A model generated the notes under the pieces. The model worked only from the letters and a program-made list of their open reading frames with translations. It was not told the DNA's origin and did not search any database. A program made the position numbers and the translations under genes. 64,000 bases of DNA, taken from contig CM056587.1 of assembly GCA_029721435.1 (NCBI GenBank), positions 12,297,167 to 12,361,166 on the forward strand, written 5' to 3'. Position 1 is the first letter of the stretch. Every line of letters starts with the position of its first letter. The DNA is from Gymnothorax reevesii. Lineage: Eukaryota; Chordata; Actinopteri; Anguilliformes; Muraenidae. Below, in pieces: positions 1 to 11,369 of this stretch.

Positions 1-648
1 TTAAGTCAATGTAAGGATAGCAGAAGTGTCAAAGGGCCAGTCATCTCAATCCTCCATCAGAAAAAAGAACAATATCACAATAATCAAGGCAATCTGAGCA
101 TCATTTGATGTGATTTTTAAAAAATTTGTACATGAACTGAAGGTCATTTACCAATTTTTTTAACTTTTAGATGCTGTATCCTTCTGACAGCAACTGATAA
201 TGTGAGTAATTGGGATAAATTTATATCATCACATTACTGTCATTCATTTGACAAATGGTTTCATCCAAAGAGACGTCCAAACAGATTTATGACATATTCA
301 TCCAAAAACAGCAAGATATTTCTGCAGTAAATAAGATGGCAAAGCATCATAGGTAAAAGATCCACATCACAGACCCCACCGTGTGGCTCGTACCTAAGGC
401 CCGCACTACTGCATGCCTGTAATGCACTGATAGACCCTGCAATACCCATGCTAGAGCCGTAAAGGGCAATGTACAATGTGCAGAGCGCACTGCGGCGCGG
501 TACAATATAACAGCATTCAATATGGCAGAGCCCTTCAGAGACCGAGAAACATTGTCATGAGTGTTACAACAAAAACACGATTGAAACACAACTGGGAACT
601 CGAAATTGGGGTTTTAGTGCAAGGATACTCCGTTATTCAAGGGCTAGA
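1..648. other. No gene recognised
   Basis: AT-rich sequence downstream (gene sense) of the last visible slc4a3 exon. I see no exon continuing the anion exchanger reading frame here, so the next exon lies outside the window. Confidence 0.5.
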
Positions 649-782
649 GTGGTGCAGGCTTTCATTCCAACCGAGGAGTTATACTCCTGATTCTACTAAT
701 CAAGGTCATAAGCAAAGACTCAATGGGCTGATTAGTCGAATGAGGTGTGTAACTGCTCGGTTGAAGTGAAAGCCTGCACCAC
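649..782. repeat. Palindromic MITE-like repeat
   Basis: The ends form inverted arms of about 25 bp: GTGGTGCAGGCTTTCATTCC on the left and its complement, ending in GCCTGCACCAC, on the right. About 80 bp lie between. The arm resembles a short hairpin repeat that is common in fish genomes. No coding capacity. Confidence 0.55.
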
Positions 783-885
783 ACTGGCCACCTCTGGATA
801 CGACTGGCCATCTCTGGATACGATCATCCCCAGGTTAAGAAAATTTGTATCATGGAATATAAAAAAAAATAGAGGGCCGTGGGCC

Positions 886-1397
886 TTAACGGTCACCTGA
901 GTTGTATAATATTGATAATTAAAGATAATATTGTATAATATTGATGTGAATGAACCAAATATACCCAAAAATTTCATTATCCTACATAAAGTACAGTAAA
1001 CTTCACCCCCTCGCCAGGGTCAAACATGGAGCCTGGGAGCAATGAAATTATCATTTTGATAAAGCACCTGAAGACCTTTCCATCTATGCACAGCATTGTT
1101 ATCCAGCACATCTGGGTCTGGAGAAGAAGATTTAGAAAATTTCATCCAATTTCACCACTTTTAGCCCCGCCCCTCAGAGCCCCTGGGGTTGGGCACCATA
1201 TAACTCACAATTTTGGTGCATATTTGACCAAGGAAGGTTCCTGCAAAATTTTATTAAAATCGGATCAGCGGTTTCTGAGAAGAAGTCAAAAATGTAAATT
1301 GTTTACGGTCGCACGACGGACGACGCACGATAAATGACGACGGACAAAAGGCGATAAGAATAGGTCACTTTGAGACTTTGTCTCAGGTGACCTAAAA
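886..1397. mobile_element. Non-autonomous DNA element with GGTCACCTGAG inverted ends
   Basis: The inverted termini are GGTCACCTGAG at 891-901 and CTCAGGTGACC at 1382-1392, followed by TTAA-like and CTAAAA bases. The internal sequence carries a (GACGACGG)-rich stretch near 1310-1345, as in a widespread fish/invertebrate repeat. No transposase is present. The superfamily is not assigned. Confidence 0.55.
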
Positions 1398-1564
1398 ATT
1401 AAAAATACCTCAATGAAGCAGGCAGAAATTATTGAAACTCACTTTACCTCCCCTGGATCAATACTGCAACCATGTCTGAGGCATTAGGGGTGGAAGGACC
1501 CACTACAGAAAATGACCAATTTGTGAAACCACATCACTGTGATCTTTGGAAATGTAGTGCTTAC

Positions 1565-1667
1565 CCACTAAGACCACGGTGGCCTCGGCATCCTTTGGGA
1601 TCTTCGCCAGGAGTTTCATGGATCTAGCGGCCGGATGCCCTTCAACTGGCAGGGGATGAAGCGCTTT
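1565..1667 (-). CDS. slc4a3: slc4a3 exon (AE3 cytoplasmic domain, last visible exon)
   Basis: The minus strand encodes 34 codons plus one base. The conserved anion exchanger motif MKLLAKIPKDAEATVVLVG is followed by a GTAAGC donor. I placed the acceptor after the AG at 1669-1668, which sits behind a T-rich tract. This gives a phase-0 start reading KALHPLPVEGHP, which continues the DHDKE end of exon 3801-3966. In the SLC4A3 family this is the linker leading into the second half of the band-3 cytoplasmic domain. It ends in phase 1. The CCAG at 1647-1644 is a worse acceptor because it would break the frame. The next exon is not in the window. Confidence 0.88.
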
Positions 1668-2282
1668 CTTTCATTAACAGAAAAAAATAAATGGCAGGAA
1701 AATATTAGCCTAAACATGTGGGGATGTATGGCTAATTCAAAGTGGCTTTAGCATAAAGCACAGAAACACAATGACCTTGAAAATCACTTTAAAATATTGA
1801 GGGGAAAAAAAAGATATATTCTTACATACATGTGTGAGATGTGTGATAAGTCTTGAGAGTCACAGGGACATTTCATCACTACAAAGGCAAAAAGTTTGCA
1901 GAACCAGTTCTGTTAGCCAGCTACAAAATGGTAAATCGCTTAAAATCCATTTAATATGACTGCATTTCTTATTTTTAAAAGCCATTCTAAATTTGGTAAA
2001 ATATTTCAGGCATGGGGAGAATTAAATGTTTCACAGTTAATGCATCCAGAATCTTTAATAAAAAGCACATAAAAGATCTCATGTGTGACTGATTCAGTAC
2101 ATTTAGCAGCACAGATTCCACAGTTCAGCCAGACTTCAGCTGAAGTACTAGGCAAGAGTGGTGAAACTCCTCTAAGGTCACAGCGTCCTCATGTATTTGT
2201 GCACAAATGCACAGCTTTCCCTTGTAATGGTAAAAATGTCACACGAACTCTAGAGAGTTATATGGAAGTGCTAACACTTACA

Positions 2283-2973
2283 CCCCGTTTACACCGGCTT
2301 ACAACCGAAAAATGGCCTCTGCTTGCCCTCACTTGCACTGACTCTCACTGGGGTTGCAAGCTGGCTTCTATGCGGTCTCCATGGTCTCCAAAACCATCTC
2401 TCTTGGTCTTAATCACTCTCCATCGGTCTCACAGAGGATTTGCGAGTGCATGGAACTACTCAAAACACTCGCAAAGGTGGTGCGATCAGTGAAAAACACA
2501 AGAAGGTATCACAATCGGTCGTAATAAGCTCGCACAATTCTCAACTCACTCTTGACTCTTGGCTAACTATTGCGAGCATTATGGCGAGCTTAATGTCAGC
2601 CTATTGCAATTTCATAACGACTGACAAATGTATACGTTTGTCCGAATTTGCGACCGTGCTCAGACTGCATGCGCAATTCAAGGCATCGAAATCCGACCAA
2701 TGGCGAGGATTTCCGCGACCGGTGGATACGCAACTTTTGACCAAACGTATATATAAAAATAGGGCTCGCTGACGCTTTCTACAAGTACATACGACAAGTA
2801 CGAGTATTGCGACCGGATCATGGTTCGAGGTGTAAAGAAAGTCAAGATTCTGTCGCAATGTAGCTTTGATGTAACTGCAAATAAGTGTAAAGTAGGGAAT
2901 TGCCACGACTTGTGCGAGTGACCAAAATTTCACGCTCGCGCTGGTCGTATCAGGGTCGTGGTGTAAACAGGCC
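2283..2973. mobile_element. Putative TIR element with GTTTACACC ends
   Basis: Left end CCCCGTTTACACC and right end GGTGTAAACAGGCC are inverted to each other over about 12 bp and enclose 690 bp. The interior has a TATATATAAAAATA box near 2750 and many GCGAG/CTCGC words. No transposase was recognised and no clear target duplication was seen. Confidence 0.4.
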
Positions 2974-3071
2974 ATCAGCTTTGACATTGATCACATGATC
3001 TAGCCTTGGGCTCACACAATCCTCTCCATCCTGGATTCCTGTTACTCTAAATTGAGGATCTTACACAAGTG

Positions 3072-3188
3072 GGCGTGTCACAAGAATGGAATGAAACGAG
3101 TTGAGTAAATTTTGCATTTGTTGCAAGCTTTAGCAAGCAACAAACGCAAATTTAGTAAACCAGTTTCATCCTTCTCATGGACACGACC
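3072..3188. repeat. Near-perfect palindrome (foldback element)
   Basis: A 53-55-base left arm starting near GGGCGTGTC and its imperfect complement ending in GACACGACC face each other across a loop of only a few bases near AAGCTTTAGC. By eye about 85% of arm positions pair. It would fold into one long hairpin. It resembles palindromic foldback MITEs described in zebrafish, but the family is not assigned. Confidence 0.6.
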
Positions 3189-3294
3189 AAGTATATTAGA
3201 CTCTGTTTATCACACTACTCGATTGCGTAATCAAATGGAATTTCCGTCAACGCCCGTCGTATGTTAGCACTGTGTAAACTACACCTTTCGGCTT

Positions 3295-3675
3295 AGTCAG
3301 AGTCTGAGTTAGAGACATTCGTGGCTGAAGGAGCAACATGCAAACGAACAAATGTTCCAGTATGGTTGTGAAAAAGTATTTTGTGCACGCTACCTAGCGA
3401 AGTAATGCGAACCTAGTTGTGTGAGTAACGCTTAACTAGCTTGCTACAGCGCTGAGCCATACCGATTTAACCAACATTACACTCGGTATTCAGTTTGGCT
3501 AAGTATAAAAAGTGTGACATAGTGCAAAGCGATTTTTTTCCCTGCGCTCTCAGCCAATGAAATTTTTGCAAAAGTGATATTACCCTTGGGTAATATCAAA
3601 AATATGCCATGAGCTGAGCAATGGGAAAAGTACTGCAGTTAAGGGATAAATAATGATACCAAAAGCAAAACTGAC
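3295..3675. repeat. Interspersed repeat, copy 1 (uninterrupted by LTR)
   Basis: This segment is homologous, in reverse orientation, to 30340-31245. Shared blocks include ACCGATTTAACCAACATTAC and the stretch around GGCATTTG/CCCATAGCCCA. It contains the small palindrome GATATTACCC-TT-GGGTAATATC near 3577-3598. At 3463-3468 the target ATAC is present once, so it acts as an empty-site control for the solo LTR at 30643-31124. Confidence 0.6.
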
Positions 3676-3800
3676 ATGACATCCACAAGCCAATCATTGG
3701 TTTCTGTGCACTGATCCTCTGGGATCTAGACATAGATGGTGTGAAAAGACGTCGGGTGGAGCACATACACCAGTTCACTCACAAACAAGCTCACAAACAC

Positions 3801-3966
3801 CTCTTTGTCATGGTCCTGAGGCTTGGTGGTGCGGGGTTCGGCATGGTCCTCGGTAACCAGTGGCAGGGCTGTGCTGGGCATGTGGTTGTGATTGCGCTGG
3901 ACGCTGCCCAGACTGCTGACGGAATGATTGCGAGGGAAGAAGCCGTCCTTTTCATCATTAGGGTGA
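3801..3966 (-). CDS. slc4a3: slc4a3 exon (AE3 cytoplasmic domain)
   Basis: The acceptor CTCTGCAG precedes one base that completes the serine of HSHPND. The 55 codons that follow read HPNDEKDGFFPRNHSVSSLG and on to TTKPQDHDKE. The HPND..GFFPRN block is typical of SLC4A2 and SLC4A3, and the lysine/glutamate end fits AE3. The family role is chloride/bicarbonate exchange; this part lies in the cytoplasmic N-terminus. The donor is GTGTTT at 3800-3795, which keeps phase 0. A stronger-looking GTGAGC lies six bases further on, also in phase 0, and would add Val-Phe. Length and frame agree with the neighbouring exons. Confidence 0.9.
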
Positions 3967-6010
3967 CTGCAGAGAGGAGAGAAAGCAGTAGACCAGACTT
4001 CTAACCCCGCGTCAGCAGTAGTGGCCTGAATCATAACTCCCAAATGTTAGAGTCGATCCCACCATGCTGAACACTCAAGGAACTATGTGCCCAATCAAAT
4101 GTTAGAGCTAAAAATTTGCACGAAGCAGAGCATTTCAGAATACAACAGTTTCAGAAGAAAATGGAAGAGGTGGAGAGATAAATTAAAGTGATAATTCATA
4201 TATCCATGTTCTGAATTCAGGACTGAAAATGAATATCATGACTATCTTTTTACGGTACATGCCCACAAATACAGAGTAACTTGCAAAGCTCCACAAAATG
4301 GCCACCAGAGAGTTATAAGTGAAAAAAATACATTCTCATATACATGCTAAATTTACCCTTGGCTAAATTCCATTAATGATCCCCTAGTTCCTGCAACAAA
4401 CAGAACTTAACCTAGAAAGCAAGAAAAGTCACCTGCAACCACAGTTAAGGCATAATATTACTTCCAAATTTGCTGTGTTTTATCCGTTCTTCGAAGACAA
4501 TACTGATACCAAGTTTGAAAAAAAAAATCACTCAAGATTTGTGATCTGTATGGTGATTACAATAATGGAGCCTCAGGCGTTAATTCAGAAATGCATTTAT
4601 TCATATTATCAATACTTTGGCATTTTTCCCCAAATTAACTAGGTTTTCTTCTCTCATCGAAAGGTCGACACCAAATTTGACAGTGATAGATCTCTCGGCT
4701 GTAAATTGACTACGAGAAAATCTCGACGGTGGACGTGGGAGCAATAACGTTCACGCATTTTCCATACTGCATCTTTATTATGCTTTATTATCTTTAACTT
4801 TATTATGAAGATGAGGTTGCGTATGTGATTGTAAGGTCCCAGTATTGTGGGTTCTGTATCATAGTGAGGTCCCCATACTGCAGGTTCAGTATCTGTGCAA
4901 TTAGATTTGTGCCTTAAAGCTGGGTGTCCTGGTTCTTATTTTCACCATAAATTTTAGACCTTAAAACCAGGCGAAGTGAGTTGATGATGTAATTAACAGC
5001 TTTAACAGATTGATTAAGTGCTGAGTAATGACAGAAGCCAGCAGACGCCACAGCTCTCCAGGACCAGAGTTGGTCACCCGTGCATTGGGCTGTTAAATCG
5101 ACTCAATCGTAGAAGTCCTAGGGCACCTTATTTCAGTTTGTTATATATATACTGCATATTCTCAAAACAACCATTTGACTCAGAGTCTGGCTGGGTGAAT
5201 ACAATCACTCCACTTAGGCTGGTGGCTGAAAAGGGTCTTGTGCTGATTGGTGAAGACCGCTGACAACAAGCAATTGCTCATTTCCCGGAAAACCCTACTT
5301 GTTTATGCTTTGAATTTCAAAATATTTTGTTGCCCTTGGGTACGCACATCAGAGGAGGATACAAACAAAATTTTTTGCAAATGCAGACTTAGAGTACGAT
5401 GAAAATAGCGAAGACAGTGATTTGTATATGCTGCCTGGTTTAGAGGAGAGTCGGACGCAGAAAATATGACCGTGTGCAATCAACTGTGGTTCGTTGTTGT
5501 CCTCATCTTTCAAAGTATCTTCATCCTCCGCATTGGTATTGTCTTCTCAGGACCTCTCCTGTAAACCTCTCGCAACATATGAAATTTTGCGACAAACTAT
5601 ATATACGTCATTAGTAGGGAAAGAGTCAATGTGCAAATCACTTATTACAGACTCCAATTCAACTGGACCCAAACAGCCTAAAAGAAGCGAACATGCAAGA
5701 ATGAGTGTGAGAATTAGTTTTGAAATAGGATACCATTCTTTCAGTACTGAGTGCTCCTGAGGGTGCAACTGGACCAGCTCCCGCTGAGAACTGGGTTGAA
5801 AATGAATCGTAAGTTTGCATTTTACTGGAAGATAAATTTCATCCCAGCAGCAAAACAGTTGTACTAATGAATGCAAATGAGCATTGTGTGATTGAGTCAG
5901 TATTCAAACAAGGTTGTCACAAAAGTTCAACAATACTGTAAATACAGTACTATTCCGTCACAAAAATTTTAAATAAGTACTGGTACGAGTATTCAAATTG
6001 CATGTGCGCT
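3967..6010. other. Intron, no further feature recognised
   Basis: Intron of slc4a3 between exons 6395-6530 and 3801-3966. The sequence is mostly AT-rich and unique-looking. I see no coding exon, RNA gene or clear transposon end. Confidence 0.5.
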
Positions 6011-6180
6011 TCTGTGTGTGTGTGTGTGTGTGTGTGTATGGGTTTGGGACTGCAGAAGAGTGAGAACGAGTGTGTATGTGTGTGTGTGTGTGTGTGTGTG
6101 AGCTTTTGTGTGTGAGAATGTATGTGGGTATGTGTGTGAGAGAGCATGTGGGTGTGAGCATGCATGTGAATCTCAGGCTG
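6011..6180. repeat. (TG)n microsatellite, two blocks
   Basis: Two TG runs (about 6012-6038 and 6071-6100), followed by degenerate TG/TGAG sequence to about 6300. The long His/Thr-rich reading frames on the opposite strand are translations of this repeat, not genes. Confidence 0.95.
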
Positions 6181-6394
6181 TGTGTGTTTAAGAACGAATC
6201 TGCAAGCACATGAGCAGGTACCGTAAGTGAGCGTGTATGTGTCAGCGTGTGCACATATGCGTGTCTATGCGTTCGTATGTGGGTACGAGTCAGAGAATAT
6301 ATGTCTTTGTAAGTGCATGCCCATGGTTCAGAGAGAAGTCCTCCCTAGCACATAGCTTGTTGAGTGTGAAATCTTGTCGTCATTCCACACTTAC

Positions 6395-6530
6395 CTGTGT
6401 TTGAGCAGCAGGGCTCTGAGGACGTTGGCCCTGTCCTCTGCTTTTATCTGGTCAGAGATGATCATGGTCTCCACCACCAGATGAGCGATGCCTGGCAGTG
6501 TGGTCTGCTCCAGATCCAGCAGTACTGCAC
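6395..6530 (-). CDS. slc4a3: slc4a3 exon (AE3 cytoplasmic domain)
   Basis: The acceptor CCCACCCAG is followed by GT, which completes the glycine begun in exon 9704-9884. The 44 codons then read AVLLDLEQTTLPGIAHLVVE...SDQIKAEDRANVLRALLLKH. A consensus GTAAGT donor follows. The TTLPGIAHLVVET stretch is characteristic of AE3 within the SLC4 family. It belongs to the band-3 cytoplasmic domain, which in AE proteins mediates dimerisation and pH sensing. The exon ends in phase 2 (AG), completed to serine by exon 3801-3966. A minisatellite starts about 70 bp from the acceptor. Confidence 0.95.
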
Positions 6531-6599
6531 CTGGGTGGGGGGAGGTTTATAGAGATTTAGACCCCTGATCAGTAAGAGAGCCCAATACTTCTCACTGAT

Positions 6600-7660
6600 C
6601 AAGAGTCTGAATCTCTGGTACTGGAGGGTTGCAGTGTCAACAGAATAATACCCAGTCCTAGAGGGTCAGTTTATCTCCAGGATTAACTTCAGTTCTGAGG
6701 GTTTAAGAGTCAGCTGGTTTAACTCCAGTCCTGGTGGACCACATCATCTTCGGTTTTAACTCCAATCCCAGAAGGCCACGGTATCCATAGGTTTAACTCT
6801 TGTCCTGGAGGGCCATAGAGTCTGCAGGTTTAAATCCAGTCCTGGAGGGTCACAGAGTCCCCGGGATTAATCCCAGTCTGGGAGGGCCACAGTGTCCTCA
6901 GGTTTAACTCCAGTTCTGGTGGACCACAGTGTCTTTGGATTTAACTCCAGCCCTGGAAGGCCACAGTGTCCGTTGGTTTAACTCTTGTACTGGAGGGCCA
7001 CAGTGTCAGAAGGTTTAACTCCAGTTCTGGAGGGTCATAGAGTGCTCAGGTTTAAATCCAGTCCTGGAGGGTCACAGAGTCCCCAGGATTAATCCCAGTC
7101 TTGGAGGGCCACAGTGTCCTCAGGTTTAACTCCAGTTCTGGTGGACCACAGTGTCTTTGGATTTAGCTCCAGTCCTGGAAGGCCACAGTGTCCGTTGGTT
7201 TAACTCTTGTACTGGAGGGCCACAGAGAAAGAAGGTTTAACTCCAGTTCTGGAGGGTCATACAGTCTGCAGGTTTAAATCCAGTCCTGGATGGCCACGGA
7301 GTCCCTGGGATTAATCCTAGTCCTAGAAGGCCAGAGTGTTCTCAGGTTTAACTCCAGTTCTGGTGGGCCACAATGTCTTCAGGTTTAACTCCAGTCCTGA
7401 AAGGCCACAGTGTTAATATGTTTAACTCCAGCCCTGGAGTCTCAGTTTCTGCATGAAAAACTCCGTCCTAGATGGCCAAAGAGTTCTCCGGTTTAACTCA
7501 GGTCCTGGAGGACCACCTTGTCTGCAGGTTTAACTCCAACTGGCAGGCCACAGTGTCCTCAGGTTTAACTGCTGTCTTAGAGGGGTACTGATTCTGCAGG
7601 ATTAACTCCAGTCCTGGATGACCACAGCATCTGTACCTCAAACTCTATTCCTGAAGGACT
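6600..7660. repeat. Minisatellite, about 36-39-bp unit
   Basis: Roughly 27 degenerate copies of a unit containing GGTTTAACTCCAGTCCTGGA and GGGCCACAGTGTC. Some blocks are repeated as multi-unit groups: 6840-6970 resembles 7050-7190, implying higher-order duplication. It occupies the acceptor-proximal part of the intron before exon 6395-6530. Confidence 0.93.
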
Positions 7661-7669
7661 GCAGTTTGA

Positions 7670-8175
7670 ACATTTTTTGGCTTAAAGGAGAATTTCGGTG
7701 TGAAATTGACTTGGAGTGTATTGAAACATGATAATGAGTACTAACTATTGTTGAATATCCCACTTCCGTACACACGCAACTTTTCGAAGTAAATGGATTT
7801 TTAGCTGAAGCTCCCAACAGGCTAACAATGGTTGTGAATCGGGCATCACGTTGCCGTGCAAAGAAATTGCTATTTTTTCATCATTAACAAGGCTCAAAGC
7901 AGCTCCACACTTCATTGGTAGAATTCCGAGGGCCCTGACATTTAAAACGAGGCACTGAAAACTTTGAAAATGCACCGGTAGTTTATTAAAAAATACTATT
8001 TATGCAAACAATACCTCAATGTAGTTTCCAGTTGCCTCCATCTTGAAAGTCACGATAAGTCGATTCACGAACACGAACGAATAGATTGCAATCTGTCCCC
8101 CCATCCTTCCTTTTCGTTCGTATAAGTTCTCAGTGCCTCGTTTTAAATGTCAGAGCCCTCGGAATTCTGATTTAA
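7670..8175. mobile_element. Inverted-repeat interspersed element between two minisatellites
   Basis: The block at about 7919-7961 (GAATTCCGAGGG...) recurs in inverted orientation at about 8127-8170, with about 165 bp between. The left part (CTTAAAGGAGAATTTCGG...) resembles a common fish interspersed repeat. No open reading frame of note. It separates two minisatellites of unrelated unit sequence. Confidence 0.55.
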
Positions 8176-8179
8176 GTTT

Positions 8180-9690
8180 GGGAATTAAAACCACTACAGA
8201 GGATTGGAAGGAGGTTCAGGAATAAATGAGGTGGAATGAGTCAGGTGGACGTTTTGAAATGTAAGAACTCAGTCTGAGTCTAATGGAAATTTGGGAATGA
8301 AAGACCCTGGTGTGGGTGAGAAGGAAGGACTTGAGAAACCCTGGTGAGGGTCCAACGGAAGTTTGGGAATTGAACGCTGCAGTGTAACCGTTTGAAGCAT
8401 AAAGCATAGGAACGAGAGACCATGGTACAGGTCGGGGGGAACTTTGGGAATGAGAGACCCTGGTATGGGACAATAACAAAACAAAATTGCATTGCCAATC
8501 CCTGATATTAAAACAATATTAATAAAACATAAGAGCATTGCACAAAGTACGAGCTGGTCTAAATAGACAATATGCAAATTGAAGCTTAAAATTTAGCAGC
8601 AATACAAGATAGTAACAAATTTAGTAATGAGTGACCCTGGTACAGCTGGAACTCCAGAAATGAAGGACCCAAATATGGGCCTGATTCAAGTCTGGGATTG
8701 ACACACCCCTGATGTGGGTCTGATAGAAGTTTGGGAATTACAGACTCCAGTCTGGATCTATTCGAAGTTTTGTTATGAAAGACCCTTGTGTAGATGAGAA
8801 GAAATGGAATGAGAAACCCTAGTGTGGGTCAGTGAGGACCTGAAGGAAGCATGGAAATACGAAACCCCATTTTGAGTCTAGTGGAACTTTAGGAATGAGA
8901 GAATCTGGTGTGGGTTTGGGAACGACAGACTGCAATATGAGTCAGGTGGAATGAAGCACCTCTGGTGGGAGTTTAAGAATGAGCGAACCCAATAAGGGTC
9001 GAATCTACGTTTGGGAAGGAAAGACCCCTTCATGAGTCTGGTTGGGAGTTTGGGAATGACGAAAGACCATTGTGTGAATTGGACTGAAACTTGGGAATGG
9101 GGGACCACATTATGGATCATATGGACATTTCAAAATGAGAAGCCCCTTTTCCGGTCTGGGTGACATTTAGGGATGAGAGACTCCATTGTTGGTCTGGTAG
9201 AAGTCTGGGAATGAGAGACCTCTAAAAATTTGGAATGGAAACTCGTAATGGGTCTGGTGGAACTTTGGGAATGAGAGGCCCCATGATGATCTTAGTTGAA
9301 GTTTGAGAATGAGTGACCTAAGTGCAGGTCTGGTGGGTCAACTAGAAGTTTAATAATAAAAGACCCAGTGTAGGGCTGGTTGAAGTTTCAGAATAAGACA
9401 CCTACGCATGGGTCTGGACTAAGTCTGGGAATGAGAGGTTCTGGTTTGGTTTGGAAGGATGTTTGCGAATGAGATACACAAGTGCAGGTCTGGTGAAGGT
9501 TTGGAAATAAGAAAACCACAGAGTCAGGTGAAACTTTAGGAATAAGAGACTGATTGTGGGTCTTGTAGAAGTAAGGGAAAGAAAGACCTAAGAGTGAATT
9601 AGAAGGAAGTGTGGGAATTTGGGAACCTAGAGGAGGTTTGACGAAATTTTTGAGATTGGTAGACCCTGGTACACACTCTTAAGTAAATGA
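8180..9690. repeat. Minisatellite, about 38-40-bp unit
   Basis: Several dozen degenerate copies of a unit with GGTCTGGTGGAAGTTTGGGA and ATGAGAGACCC. It runs to within about 15-40 bp of the donor side of exon 9704-9884. Long open frames across it are repeat translations. Confidence 0.93.
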
Positions 9691-9703
9691 TGATGCTCCT
9701 CAC

Positions 9704-9884
9704 CATGTGTGATGGTCCGGCGGAGCTCCAGGAGGCTTCGGAAGGTCAGGGAGGCCACATGAGGCTTACCCCACCGGTCTGTCTCCTCTTCCACATCCTC
9801 CTCAAATTTGATCCAGCGGGCCGTCTCCTTCCAGCGCATGTCCTGGTTCTTATCCATAATCAGCTCATTGAGTTCCACGAAGAC
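9704..9884 (-). CDS. slc4a3: slc4a3 exon (start of band-3 cytoplasmic domain)
   Basis: The acceptor TGCCAG is followed directly by VFVELNELIMDKNQ. The 60 codons continue through WKETARWIKFEEDVEEET and RWGKPHVASLTFRSLLELRR to ITH plus one base, then a GTGAGG donor. This block is among the most conserved in SLC4A1-3 and opens the band-3 cytoplasmic domain. It starts in phase 0, matching the KVHE end of exon 10699-10841, and ends in phase 1, matching 6395-6530. Both flanks were checked for frame. The identification as an SLC4 anion exchanger is secure; the AE3 assignment rests on the set of exons together. Confidence 0.96.
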
Positions 9885-10698
9885 CTGGCACCACCCATCA
9901 TGTGGGGCGCAAGAGGGGTTGGGGGGATAACAGCACACAGTGGGTTAAGAGGTGTTCAATAAAGGGAGTTGCATGAACTCAGTTTCTCAACAGACTGGGA
10001 AGAGAGGACCAAGGAGCTCGTGGTTGGCTAGAATGTGTCAAGCGTAGCTCTCTGCTCCAATCAGTCAACACAGAGCTCAGGAATTCACCCCTGATGTGAA
10101 AGTACTTAACACTCGACCAAAAACACTTCAGAGTTAAAAGATGGGGACATGGTCCATACTAAGGCAAGCAAAAACCGCCTGCTTTTAACCAAACAGAAGC
10201 TGAAGCTTTACATTTTGGTCAGACGGCAAAGGGTCCAAATATCAAAGCACAGTGCAATATAAACAATTGAATGCTGTCCACCAGTGGACAGTGTTGGCGC
10301 TATACACGGGTAGCAACTGCGCAACTCTTTTGAATGTTGTAGATGCTGCCACTTGCATCATAACTGGGCTGTATAAAAGAAACCTAATTTTTGTGCCTTA
10401 GTCAACAGTTTTTGGGACTGATTGGTTGACAGGAGGTGTTTTTTGTGGAATTGAGAGTAAAGGTTTGCTTTTACCTTGTGTTTTTCTGGACCTAGCGTCC
10501 TTCCTTTGTGGATTTTACAAATGGGTGCAATCAGCCAATTACTTTTGATTCTGCTGTTCACTGAGCAATGCTGAGACCTTCATCAGCACTGTAATCCAAC
10601 AGTGTCTCAGCCTATTCTATCCCGCGTAACTGTGTCACTGAGCCACTAAGCGGAGCACTGTGAATGAGGTGCACTGACGCTGAGGCTCCTCGTCTCAC

Positions 10699-10841
10699 CT
10701 CGTGGACTTTCTTGTCTGATTTCATCCTCTTCTTTATGCTAGAGGTAGGGGGCGAGCTGTTGCTCGTCCGGGTTACCTGGTTACGGGATGACTTCTTCAC
10801 CAAGTGACGCCTCACCCCAGGATTGTCCTCAAACCGGTGAC
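10699..10841 (-). CDS. slc4a3: slc4a3 exon shared by brain and cardiac forms
   Basis: The acceptor TTTTGACAG is followed by GT and 47 codons: HRFEDNPGVRRHLVKKSSRN, a Ser/Thr/Pro-rich stretch, and a basic KKRMKSDKKVHE end. The donor is GTGAGA. EDNPGVRRHLVKK is an AE3 signature. The exon needs one base from upstream. The A left by exon 39277-39497 gives Ser (the DDMKS-HR of AE3), and the T left by the alternative first exon 14632-14836 gives Cys. It is therefore the first common exon of both transcripts. Confidence 0.95.
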
Positions 10842-10929
10842 CTGTCAAAAAGAAAAAATAAATCACTAAGTGAGCACTACGCAAAATAAAAGATACAGCT
10901 GTGAGCCAAGTCAAATTATGGATAACTTT

Positions 10930-11160
10930 CTGCGCTAGATGATGCGCGAAACTAGATGATGCGCACTCTATAGAGGTGCTAACCCACGGCTCTTGTTGAC
11001 CTTGACCTTTCCACCTCAAAATGAAAATTTGGACAGGGTACCCTAGGATCATGTACCCCACAAAGTTTGGTCACCCTAATTTCAGGGGTGGCCGAGCTGT
11101 CGCGCGGACAGACACTCACACACAGACAGACAGATGGTGCTCAACTGTACCCACGCCAGT
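10930..11160. repeat. Possible dispersed repeat
   Basis: Sequence around GTACCCCACAAAGTTTGGTC and the following CACACAGACAGACAG resembles a dispersed fish repeat ending in simple CAGA repeats. Assignment is by general resemblance only. Confidence 0.3.
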
Positions 11161-11369
11161 TCGTCGGGGGTGGGTAATAATAGATAAAACTCTGCAAACA
11201 TCATCTATAATGATATATAATACTAGCTACATCAAATAATGGGTAAAATTCTGGGCTAATAATAAGTAAAGTTCTGTGCTATATTAAATCCAGGTTAAAG
11301 TTGCATGTTACACGAAATAATTACTAAAGTTGTGTACTGTGTAAAATAATGGGTAAGGGTGTGTGTTAT

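Noticed and set aside
2085..2772. Two overlapping plus-strand open frames of 110-135 codons
   Set aside because: No recognisable domain, and they overlap a non-autonomous TIR element.
5950..6254. His/Thr-rich open frames on the minus strand
   Set aside because: They are translations of the (TG)n microsatellite.
8216..9120. Open frames of 70-100 codons with Phe-Pro-rich repeats
   Set aside because: They are chance frames kept open by the 38-40-bp repeat unit.
6600..9690. CRISPR-like array
   Set aside because: Units are head-to-tail and degenerate with no unique spacers, in a vertebrate intron. They are minisatellites.
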